A stretch of 64,000 nt of DNA from Agromyces albus (GTDB lineage: Bacteria; Actinomycetota; Actinomycetes; Actinomycetales; Microbacteriaceae), in the NCBI RefSeq assembly GCF_004134825.1, contig NZ_SDPN01000004.1, forward strand, positions 98,372-162,371. The letters are read 5' to 3'. The notes beneath the pieces were generated by a model. The model searched no databases. It was not told where the DNA came from and worked only from the letters and a program-made list of their open reading frames with translations. This document shows, piece by piece, positions 8,293 through 15,821 of this stretch (the stretch's first letter is position 1; each line of letters starts with the position of its first letter). Position numbers and translations under genes: made by a program.

Positions 8293-9495
8293 ATGACTGG
8301 CGCTCAGTCGAACGGACCGCCGCTGGCACGCTACGTCATCGCGGCAACCCTGGCCCGAACGAGCGACGGAGGGGCCGTCGTCGCCATCGTGCTGCTGGTC
8401 AACACGAGTGGCGGACCAGGCTGGCTCGCGGGCCTGCTCGCCGCCAGCATCACCGCACCGCATCTGCTGGGGCCGTTCGTCGCGCGACGCCTGGACACCG
8501 CCGAAGACGGGCGGACGGTCATCGCCTGGTCAGCAGTCATCCACGCGCTCACCCTTGCAGGGGCGGTGCTGCTGTTTCCGTTCACACCTGCGTTGGTCCC
8601 CGCCGTGCTCCTCATCGCTTCCGGCCTGGTCGGACCGATGCTCACCGGTGGCATCAGCAGCCGGCTGCCACGAATCGCCGGCCCCGAACTCGCACAGCAA
8701 CGCCGAGCCCAGGGCTGGGACGTCGCGACCTACGGGATCGGCGGGACCGTCGGCCCATCCGTCGTCGCGGCCATCTCCGCATGGGCGTCACCGACCGTCG
8801 CTGCGCTCACTCTCGCTGCAGGGGCACTCATGGCCGCCGCATTCATCAGGCTCCTGCCGTACCAACCTCGAGAATTTGCAGCCACCGACGTTCCCCGACC
8901 GGCACGGACGCTGGCGTTGATGCTCCGGTCGGCGCGCCTGCGACGCACCCTGTATCTCACCGTCGTCGTCGCGCTCAGCGTTGCCGTACTGCCGATCACC
9001 GCCGTCAATTCAGCCTCGATGCTCAACGTCGACGCAGCGTCCGCGGCTCTGCTCACGGCGGCCTACGGGCTCGGCAGTCTGACCGGATCGTTCGGGGTGA
9101 TGGTCCGGCCCTTGCGCGGCAGCGCCGATCGGTTGATGACCAGGCTTGCCGCTCTCATCGTCGTCGCGCTGGCAGCGGTCATGCTCGCGCCCAGCTTCCC
9201 GATCGCTGCGATCACCTATGTGGTGGCGGGAACCCTGAACTCGTATTTCTTCGCCGCGACTCTCGCCGCTCGAAGCGAGTACTCGCCACGATCGGCACGC
9301 GCACAGGTGTTCGTGTGGGTCGGTGCGTTGAAGATCACAGCCGGATCGGCCGGCACTGCGCTGGCCGGCGCGCTCGTCGGCATCGACCCGGTGCTGCCGC
9401 TCGTGGCCGGTGCCGTCGTCACCGCTGCGGCGGTGCTGGTCTCAGCTGCTGAGCGCCGGATCGACCCCGGTGTCGGCGAGGCCGCGCAGTCGTAG
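8293..9495 (+). CDS. MFS transporter
   Basis: About 400 residues with around 12 hydrophobic segments spread over the whole length, and the arginine-rich loop after segment 2 (FVARRLDTAEDGR) seen in MFS drug/sugar carriers. ATG 8293 was chosen because it begins 13 bp after the stop of the DapA-like gene; the frame is open from GTG 8245, inside that gene, but neither start has a clear ribosome site, so translational coupling is likely. It probably carries the substrate or product of the neighbouring aldolase under MocR control. Direction and substrate are unknown. Confidence 0.82.
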   Translation: MTGAQSNGPPLARYVIAATLARTSDGGAVVAIVLLVNTSGGPGWLAGLLAASITAPHLLGPFVARRLDTAEDGRTVIAWSAVIHALTLAGAVLLFPFTPALVPAVLLIASGLVGPMLTGGISSRLPRIAGPELAQQRRAQGWDVATYGIGGTVGPSVVAAISAWASPTVAALTLAAGALMAAAFIRLLPYQPREFAATDVPRPARTLALMLRSARLRRTLYLTVVVALSVAVLPITAVNSASMLNVDAASAALLTAAYGLGSLTGSFGVMVRPLRGSADRLMTRLAALIVVALAAVMLAPSFPIAAITYVVAGTLNSYFFAATLAARSEYSPRSARAQVFVWVGALKITAGSAGTALAGALVGIDPVLPLVAGAVVTAAAVLVSAAERRIDPGVGEAAQS

Positions 9496-9647
9496 CGGAC
9501 TGACGGTCGCGAAGAGGTCGTGCGCTCGTGCTTCCCCGCAAGGCCCGAGTAGGTCGCCGCTTCGCGACGCTGAGTGTCGACCTTCTCGCGCCATCTGTCA
9601 AGTACTAGGTGTCGCCGAAATGCGGTGTTATCGTCGCCTGCATCGGC

Positions 9648-9716
9648 TCCCCTGGACCTTGGGAACCCGCGAGTCCGAACCGCTCGAAGAGCCCAAACCC
9701 GCTCGAACCCAGGGGA
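9648..9716 (+). promoter_or_regulatory. leader able to hide the ribosome binding site
   Basis: TCCCCTGG at 9648-9655 is perfectly complementary to CCAGGGGA at 9709-9716, and the latter contains the ribosome binding site of the gene that starts at ATG 9722. An 8-bp stem with a long inner loop could mask translation. The 226-base gap before this gene contains no other gene; CGCTCGAA occurs twice in the leader (about 9681 and 9701). Confidence 0.35.
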
Positions 9717-9721
9717 ACATC

Positions 9722-10087
9722 ATGGAACGAATCCACTACGGAAGCCACGTCTTCTGCACAGGAACCGAGATCGCGGGTGCTGTGCTCGACTACGCCGGCT
9801 TGCTCGCGGCGGCCGGCAGGTTTGCCATGGTCGACATTCCGATCATCGCCGTCGACGGCGGTCCCTCGAAGGCCAGGTTGCTGCTCGGCCCGTCGATGCC
9901 CATCGCGAGCGAGACCGTGTCAGCGCCGATGGTGGAGCTGCTCGATGACGGGGCCGTGGCAACGCTTCGCGACGCCGCCCTGGTGCTGTCGGCACCGCCC
10001 TTGGTGCCGACGCATGCGGCACCAGCGAGGATCGATCGTCGGAAGACATCGATGATCGACGATTGGCTCGAACTCGACGCGGACTGA
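9722..10087 (+). CDS. conserved hypothetical protein
   Basis: 121 residues, starting at ATG 9722 six bases after AGGGGA. No signal peptide and no clear membrane segment; the middle is hydrophobic and Ala-rich (IAGAVLDYAGLLAAAG), and the end is acidic (SMIDDWLELDAD). I do not recognise a family with known function. It faces the GAF-ANTAR pair convergently, 26 bp away, and has an unusually long leader, so its expression may be controlled after transcription. The coding call rests on the good ribosome site, normal codon use and a clean C-terminus. Confidence 0.7.
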   Translation: MERIHYGSHVFCTGTEIAGAVLDYAGLLAAAGRFAMVDIPIIAVDGGPSKARLLLGPSMPIASETVSAPMVELLDDGAVATLRDAALVLSAPPLVPTHAAPARIDRRKTSMIDDWLELDAD

Positions 10088-10113
10088 GCCGCGCCGATCA
10101 GAGGCCGCGCCGA

Positions 10114-10827
10114 TCAGAAGATGATGGTGCGGTCGACGAGCTGCCGCGCCACCAGGGCGAGTGGCAGTTGATTCGACCGGGCGTGGTTGCGCAGCAACGA
10201 GAACGCCTCTTCCATCGACACCCCGTGCGTGTACGCGAGGATGCCCTTCGCCTGCTCGATCGTGACCCGTGAGTTCAGTGCGTTCTGCAGCTGCTCACGT
10301 GCCACGTCGCTCGCCCTGAGCGTGCGCTCGTGAAGGATGCCGATGGTCGCGACATCCGCGAGCGCCCTGGCAGCCCGCAGATCGCGATCGCCCAGCGAGT
10401 CGCCCTGCTGCTGGAAGAGATTGAGCGCGCCGATCGTCGTCTCGCGCAGCCGCAGGGGAATCGCGTGCACCGCGGTGAATCCATGCTCGCGCGCCGCCGT
10501 GCGGAACGGCTTCCAGTCGGGCGGACCCTGGTCGAGATCTGTGACGGAGATCACCGTGCCGGTGCGGAAGCTCTCGATGCACGGCCCCGCCTCGGCGCTC
10601 AGCTGCATCGTCTCGACGAGCCGGCTCTCCTCGCTCGTCGACACGAGCACCTCGAGGTCACCCCCGTCATCGGACAGGAGCAGCCCGGCCGCTGCAACCT
10701 CGAATGTCGATACGCACGTGTCCACGAGCGTCTGCAGCAGGTCGACGACGTCGTAATCGTCGATGAGCGTGTCGGCGAGGGTCGCGAACATGTCGACGAG
10801 TCGTTCCTCTCGCGTGAGCTGGCTCAT
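10114..10827 (-). CDS. GAF and ANTAR domain transcription antiterminator
   Basis: 237 residues: an N-terminal GAF domain (about 15-155; GPCIESFRTGTVISVTDL and TVHAIPLRL-type strands) and a C-terminal ANTAR domain (about 165-225; ALNSRVTIEQAKGILAY). ANTAR domains bind RNA hairpins and prevent termination; GAF domains sense small ligands or redox state. It is the second gene of a two-gene unit: its ATG overlaps the stop of the upstream GAF-ANTAR gene by 4 bp. Such pairs are common in actinobacteria, but the RNA targets are rarely known. Confidence 0.9.
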   Translation of the reverse strand: MSQLTREERLVDMFATLADTLIDDYDVVDLLQTLVDTCVSTFEVAAAGLLLSDDGGDLEVLVSTSEESRLVETMQLSAEAGPCIESFRTGTVISVTDLDQGPPDWKPFRTAAREHGFTAVHAIPLRLRETTIGALNLFQQQGDSLGDRDLRAARALADVATIGILHERTLRASDVAREQLQNALNSRVTIEQAKGILAYTHGVSMEEAFSLLRNHARSNQLPLALVARQLVDRTIIF

Positions 10828-11528
10828 CGTTCCACCTCGATTGCGTTGTCGTTGAGTTCGAAGGTGAGGCGTCGCTCGATCAGGTCTTCGGCGATCTCGC
10901 GCATCGAGCGGCCCTGCGAGAACGCCTGGCCCTGGATCAGCAGGTGCGCGTCTTCGGCGGAGATCGCCAATTGGGCGATGACGAACCCCGTGGCCTGATG
11001 GATGATGCGGCGCGAGTTCGGGCCGTCGTCGCCGGAGTCGGTCGCGCCTGCCTCGCGCAGGGCGCGTCGCAGCACGTGCCGGCTCACGATCGAGGCGAAC
11101 ACCTCGGTGCGCTTCGCATCCTGCGATCCGAGTTCCATGGGTTGCACGGCGTACAGGTCGAGCGCGCCGATGCGCAGCGGGCCGATGATGAGCGGGAATG
11201 CGAACAGCGAACCGACCGGCTGCGCCGACACGGCCTCGGAGAATGCCGGCCAGCGAACCATCGCGGACCGGAGGTCGGGCTCGAGCACCGGCACCCCAGC
11301 CGCGAGCGCGTCCCAGCAGGGGCCCTCGCCGAGATCGAACTGCAGCTCGTCGATTCGGGCGGCGAGGGCGTCACTCGCGCTGATGGTCTCGGACCCGAGG
11401 AAATCGCCGAGGGTGGAGATGGCCGCGCCCGAGACGGGGATGATGTCGAGGATCGGCGTGGTCAGCGACGAATTGTCGCCGTCCATCTGTGACAGGGCGT
11501 CTGCTGCGGCGGCGAAGCGATCAGCCAT
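10824..11528 (-). CDS. GAF and ANTAR domain transcription antiterminator (first of pair)
   Basis: 234 residues from ATG 11528; a GTG three codons upstream (11537) is equally possible, since neither has a strong ribosome site. The GAF domain (about 20-150) has LQFDLGEGPCWDAL, and the ANTAR domain (about 165-225) has RIIHQATGFVIAQL and REIAEDLIERRLTF. The ANTAR part is more divergent than that of its partner. The two genes overlap by 4 bp and are probably translated together, so the proteins may form a heteromer. The roughly 140-bp gap upstream should contain the promoter. Confidence 0.85.
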   Translation of the reverse strand: MADRFAAAADALSQMDGDNSSLTTPILDIIPVSGAAISTLGDFLGSETISASDALAARIDELQFDLGEGPCWDALAAGVPVLEPDLRSAMVRWPAFSEAVSAQPVGSLFAFPLIIGPLRIGALDLYAVQPMELGSQDAKRTEVFASIVSRHVLRRALREAGATDSGDDGPNSRRIIHQATGFVIAQLAISAEDAHLLIQGQAFSQGRSMREIAEDLIERRLTFELNDNAIEVER

Positions 11529-11669
11529 GAGCGCCACCGATTATGGTCTCGGTGATACGCGAGGACTTGGTCACGTCGCGATCGTCCATACGGAAAACGT
11601 TACTCCGCGGATCGGTCGGGAAACCGGCAGGTTGCCGCGAATTCACCAACCCTGGGCATCTCGCCGACG

Positions 11670-12791
11670 TCAGCCGGCCGTGGCCTCCACCGACGTCGAC
11701 GACGCCCTCACGTGCAGCTCGGGCAGCACCTGCACGCGCTGGATCGGGCGCTTCGGCCCCTCGGAGAGGCGCGCGAGCAGGGTCTCGACCGCGAGCCGCC
11801 CGATGTGCTGCTTCGGCGGCCGCAGCGCGGTGATCGGCGGCTCGCCGTTCTCGGCGATCTCGTCGTCGTAGGCGACGATCGCAAGATCGTCGGGAATGCG
11901 GATGCCGCGATCGAAGCAGCGGTGCTCGAGCAGGATCGCCTGCGGGTCGGAGTGGATCATGATCGCCGTCGTGCCCGTCGTGAGGCACCGATCGAGCACC
12001 TCGTCGAGGCGCGCGTCGCGGTGTCCGTTCTCGATGTCGTCGAGCACGGTGTCGACCGTGAGCGAGGAATCGAGTCCGAGCTCTGAGTGCGCACGAGCCC
12101 ACCCCCGGCGCAGGTGACCTGAGGTGGGGGAGTGCCGCGCGATCGCGATGCCGATGCGGCGGTGACCCTGCTGGTAGAGGTGGTGCACGGCGAGGATCGC
12201 CCCGAACTCGTGGTCGGTCGTCACCCACTCGAGCTTCCGCAGCGCGAGCGCCGTCGGGGCGCGCCGCTCGGCGAGCACCACGGGGATCGGCAGCGAGTCG
12301 AGCCACGCGAGCAGCGAGTACCCGTCCTGCCCGCTCGTCTCCGGTGCGGCGATGAGGCCGTGGATGCCGCCGGTCTCCACGAGCGCCGCGATCTGCCGGC
12401 GCTGGTCGGCCGGGTCGTACGTGGAGCCGCGGAGCACGAGCTGCGAGCGGCTGAGTGCCGCGGTCGCCCGCGCGCCGTTGACGATCTGCGGCCAGTAGTA
12501 GCTGAGCGAGGGCACGACCATGCCGAGCCGGAAGCGGGATGGACCGGATGCGTCGGCCGCGCGCGCCACGCTCGTGTCGAGGGAGCTGCGCAGCGTCGCG
12601 CCGCCGTGCACGCGGGTCACGAGCCCGCGGTCGGCGAGCTCGGCGATGTCGCGGCGGATGGTGAGCTCGGTGACGCCCAGCAGCACGGCGAGGTCGCGCA
12701 CGACCACCTTGCCGGCGCGGCGGATCTCGTCCATGATCCGTTCGCGTCGCTCGATCCCGAACGCCGGGGTCGCCCCGCCGTCGCGGCTCAT
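11670..12791 (-). CDS. hybrid regulator: DeoR-type helix-turn-helix plus LacI-type sugar-binding domain
   Basis: 373 residues. The first 60 form a DeoR-type winged helix (RRERIMDEIRRAG, TIRRDIAELADRGLV, HGGAT). From about residue 90 to the end it has the periplasmic-binding-protein fold of LacI repressors (RLGMVVPSLSYYWPQIVNG, GIAIARH, AIVAYDDEIAENGEPPITALRPP). The start ATG overlaps the stop of the heparinase gene by 4 bp, so regulator and enzyme are made from one message. It probably senses a sugar released by the locus and controls the divergent transporter operon. Confidence 0.88.
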   Translation of the reverse strand: MSRDGGATPAFGIERRERIMDEIRRAGKVVVRDLAVLLGVTELTIRRDIAELADRGLVTRVHGGATLRSSLDTSVARAADASGPSRFRLGMVVPSLSYYWPQIVNGARATAALSRSQLVLRGSTYDPADQRRQIAALVETGGIHGLIAAPETSGQDGYSLLAWLDSLPIPVVLAERRAPTALALRKLEWVTTDHEFGAILAVHHLYQQGHRRIGIAIARHSPTSGHLRRGWARAHSELGLDSSLTVDTVLDDIENGHRDARLDEVLDRCLTTGTTAIMIHSDPQAILLEHRCFDRGIRIPDDLAIVAYDDEIAENGEPPITALRPPKQHIGRLAVETLLARLSEGPKRPIQRVQVLPELHVRASSTSVEATAG

Positions 12792-14668
12792 CGCGCAGCC
12801 TCGGCGGTGAAGCGGATGCCGGAGGCATCCGGCGCCGGATACAGCACGAGCCGCGCGACCTGCGAGCCCCAGGAGCGCGTCATGACCGGATCGTCGAGCT
12901 GCCGCGCCTCGATCGTGTGGCGCTCGCCGTCGTGACGCAGGACGACATCGCGCACGCCCTCGACGGGCCGGTGCACCACGAGGCGACCGTCGCCCTCGTC
13001 GGAGAGCTCGCCCCACACGATGTACGTGATCGTCGTGCCGGCGGAATCGTCGAGTGCCCAGGAGTCGTCGACCGTCACGCGGCGGGCGCTCCGGTCGAGG
13101 CTCACGCGTCGCTGCCACGACTCGTCGGCGTCGAGCCCGTACGCCCCGCCGATCTCGACCTGCCAGGCGGCGACGTTGCCGTCGTCTCCGCCGGTGAATG
13201 CTCGCGCTGCGAACTCCGCGCCGACCCCCTGCAGAAGACCCCGGGGCGAGGCCGTGCTGTGCCACTCGCTGCGCATCGACCAGATGTCGTAGCGGTCGGG
13301 TCCGAAGGTGCGGGCGTCGTAGGTCGGTCGTCCGACATCGATCACCGCCGGCACGCCGTCGAGCGCGACGATCACGCTGCCGACGTCGTTGTGATTGTGG
13401 TTCTCCCCGTTGTGCCCGCCCTTCAGCGTGACGGCGAGGCCGCGATCGGAGCCGGATGTCTCGCGCGCGAGCGCGAGCTGCACCGACGGGAGCTCGACGC
13501 TCGCGGGCAGCGGCGGCGGCGATGGAGTCGCCGCTCGCCAGTCCTCGTCGAGCAGCGCGGTCAGGATCCTGCCCGTGCTCATGCCCGTGGAGACGACGGG
13601 TTCTCCCGGGCGCCGATGGGAGGCGGCGTAGGCGGCGACATCCGGCAGCTCCAATCGCCGCGCCCAGCGGTGCAGCACGTGCCAGGGGCGTTCATCGTCG
13701 GCGCGAGCCTGGGCATCGGCGATGTTCACGTACCACTCGGCCGACAGCTGCATCCGCTGCGGGAAGCGAAGCAGCGCGGCGAGGCCCGGCATTCCTGCCA
13801 GGTCGAGGGGAGCGCCGCCGATGCGGTCGAGCACGTCGAGCGCCTCGAGGGCCCGCGCTGCGCCGTTCCACCAGTACTCGTAGCCCTCGTCGATGGCGCC
13901 GTCGGCGGGCATCGCGGCGAGGTAGCGATCGATTCCCGCGACCGCCCGATCGATCAGAAGTCGAGCCTCTGCCGGCTCTGCGAGGGCCGCCGCCGCGACG
14001 ATGACGTTGCCGAGAATCCATGGATTCCAGTTGTGCAGTCGCCCGTCGAGGCCCAGCCAGTGCCAGTCGTCGCGATCGAGGAACGGCCGGAACACCCGGA
14101 GCTCGGCCTCTTCGCGGAGCCGAGCGGTCAAGCCGGGGAAGCGCTCGTCGAGCGCGGGCCCGATCGCCGCGACCGCCCAGCCGATCGTCGCGACCGACTC
14201 GCCCGCGCCGAGGTCGAGGTAGGGTGACGACCGCGACGGGGTGACCGTGCCGAACCGTGCGAAGGCGTCGTCGTGCGCCGGCCAGCACCACGTCGACTGT
14301 TCGCAGAGCATCCAGAGCCCGTCGGCCGCCTCCGAGAGCCATCGCTCCTCGCCCGTGGCGGCGGCGAGGGCGACGGCACGGGTAAGGCGGTCGCCGTGTG
14401 CGAAGACCGGAGTCTCATACGCGACGCGGTCGCCCCGGAGCGGGTAGGCCGTGTACTGGGAGAACAGCGGGCGCGGCCACGGGGCGTCGAGCTCCGCGAG
14501 CGCCGTGGTGGTGAGGGCGTCGAGGAGCGCAGGGTCTGCGGATGCCCACGCCGACCGGCCCGATGCGAGGGGAGGGCGCAGCTCTTCGGCCCCGATCGCC
14601 GCCCAGGCTCGAACGAGGGCCCCGGGCTCGGCGACGGTCGTCGGCACCGTCTCGTCTCGGACTGTCAC
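12788..14668 (-). CDS. heparinase II/III family polysaccharide lyase-like protein
   Basis: 626 residues from GTG 14668, which has GGAGG five to six bases ahead; the frame is open six codons further (ATG 14686), but that would cover the GTGATCA repeats. The N-terminal two thirds form an alpha/alpha toroid; the C-terminal heparinase II/III-like beta domain starts near residue 400 and holds the signature GGHNGENHNHNDVGS and VIDVGRPTY. Relatives cleave uronic-acid-containing polysaccharides (heparin, alginate, oligoalginate) by beta-elimination. No signal peptide is visible, so it likely acts on imported oligosaccharides. It is divergent from a hydroxyacid dehydrogenase/DUF2264/ABC operon. Confidence 0.87.
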   Translation of the reverse strand: MTVRDETVPTTVAEPGALVRAWAAIGAEELRPPLASGRSAWASADPALLDALTTTALAELDAPWPRPLFSQYTAYPLRGDRVAYETPVFAHGDRLTRAVALAAATGEERWLSEAADGLWMLCEQSTWCWPAHDDAFARFGTVTPSRSSPYLDLGAGESVATIGWAVAAIGPALDERFPGLTARLREEAELRVFRPFLDRDDWHWLGLDGRLHNWNPWILGNVIVAAAALAEPAEARLLIDRAVAGIDRYLAAMPADGAIDEGYEYWWNGAARALEALDVLDRIGGAPLDLAGMPGLAALLRFPQRMQLSAEWYVNIADAQARADDERPWHVLHRWARRLELPDVAAYAASHRRPGEPVVSTGMSTGRILTALLDEDWRAATPSPPPLPASVELPSVQLALARETSGSDRGLAVTLKGGHNGENHNHNDVGSVIVALDGVPAVIDVGRPTYDARTFGPDRYDIWSMRSEWHSTASPRGLLQGVGAEFAARAFTGGDDGNVAAWQVEIGGAYGLDADESWQRRVSLDRSARRVTVDDSWALDDSAGTTITYIVWGELSDEGDGRLVVHRPVEGVRDVVLRHDGERHTIEARQLDDPVMTRSWGSQVARLVLYPAPDASGIRFTAEAAR

Positions 14669-14678
14669 TGCCGCCTCC

Positions 14679-14695
14679 GTGATCATCTGTGATCA
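14679..14695. promoter_or_regulatory. direct repeat operator candidate between divergent lyase and ABC operons
   Basis: GTGATCA occurs at 14679-14685 and 14689-14695, exactly 10 bp apart (about one helical turn), just upstream of the heparinase start. TGATCA is itself palindromic. It is a plausible site for the DeoR/LacI hybrid regulator, not tested. Confidence 0.4.
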
Positions 14696-14720
14696 AGCGT
14701 GTTCGAATGGGTTCGTTTAC

Positions 14721-14748
14721 TTTGACTGGGATCGAAGGGGAGTATTCA
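14721..14748 (+). promoter_or_regulatory. sigma-70-type promoter of the dehydrogenase/ABC operon
   Basis: TTTGAC (14721-14726) and TATTCA (14743-14748) are separated by 16 bp and lie 54 bp before ATG 14802. This AT-richer patch stands out from the GC-rich surroundings. Confidence 0.5.
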
Positions 14749-14801
14749 CTATCTCTCAGCCCGCCGCAACACGGGGCACCACTCGAAGAGGAGACCACCG
14801 G

Positions 14802-15821
14802 ATGACTCACGGATCGCGACCTTCCGCGTTCGTTGCGATGTGGCCCGACTCGTTCTCCGCCCTCTTCGACGAGAGCCGGCTCGCCCGGTTGCGCAGTCTT
14901 TGCGAGGTGCCCGACCCCGTGACATCCGGAGACCTCGACGACCCGGCCCTGGCTGATCGACTCGCCTCGGTCGAGGTGCTCATCACTTCATGGGGCACGC
15001 CCGCGCTCACGGCGGAACGCCTCGCCCGGATGCCGAACCTGAAGGCGGTCTTCCATTGCGCCGGCACCGTGCGGCCGATGGTGAGCGAGGCGTTCTGGGA
15101 TCGCGGCATCCTCGTCACGTCGGCCGCCGAGGCCAACGCGATCCCCGTCGCCGAGTTCACCTTCGCGTCGATCGTGCTCGCCGGGAAGCGCGCACAGTAC
15201 TTCGCTCGCGACCCCCGCGCGCACCGCCGCGAGTGGCGATCGCTGCTCGACTCGCCGCGCATGTCGAACTTCCAGCGCAGCGTGGGCGTCGTCGGTTTCT
15301 CGCGCATCGGCCGCCGGGTCGTCGCGCTCCTGCGGCAGCTCGACGGAGCCGACGTGCTCGTCGCCGATCCCTATGCGGATGCCGCGGTCGTCGCCGCCGC
15401 CGGAGCCCGTCTCGTCTCGCTCGACGAGCTGCTCCCCTCGGTCGACGTGCTCTCCCTCCACGCCCCTGCCCTGCCCGAGACGATCAACATGATCGGCGAG
15501 CGTGAGCTCGGGATGCTGCGTGACGGCGCCACGGTCATCAACACGGCTCGCGGCACCCTCCTCGACACCGATGCCCTCGCGGCCGAGTGCTCGAGCGGCC
15601 GGCTCGATGCCATCCTCGACGTCACCGACCCGGAGCCCCTTCCGCTCGACTCGCCCCTCTTCGACCTGCCGAACGTCTCGATCACGCCCCACATCGCAGG
15701 CTCCCTCGGCACCGAGACGTTCCGGCTCGCCGATGCGGCACTCGACGAGCTCGAGCGCTACCTCGACGGGCGTGCGCCGCTCTCCGCCGTCACGTTCGCC
15801 GACCTCGGAGTGAGCGCATGA
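14802..15821 (+). CDS. D-isomer-specific 2-hydroxyacid dehydrogenase
   Basis: 339 residues, with GAAGAGGAG before ATG 14802. The NAD-binding domain has VGVVGFSRIGRRV (a variant of GXGXXG) and the substrate domain shows VINTARGTLLDTDAL (catalytic Arg region), a Glu/Asp in DVTDPEPLP and the catalytic histidine in ITPHIAGS. It reduces a 2-keto acid or oxidises a D-2-hydroxy acid using NAD(P)H; in a uronic-acid locus the substrate may be a glyoxylate-, hydroxypyruvate- or ketogluconate-type compound. First gene of a six-gene operon; its stop overlaps the next start by 4 bp. Confidence 0.9.
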   Translation: MTHGSRPSAFVAMWPDSFSALFDESRLARLRSLCEVPDPVTSGDLDDPALADRLASVEVLITSWGTPALTAERLARMPNLKAVFHCAGTVRPMVSEAFWDRGILVTSAAEANAIPVAEFTFASIVLAGKRAQYFARDPRAHRREWRSLLDSPRMSNFQRSVGVVGFSRIGRRVVALLRQLDGADVLVADPYADAAVVAAAGARLVSLDELLPSVDVLSLHAPALPETINMIGERELGMLRDGATVINTARGTLLDTDALAAECSSGRLDAILDVTDPEPLPLDSPLFDLPNVSITPHIAGSLGTETFRLADAALDELERYLDGRAPLSAVTFADLGVSA

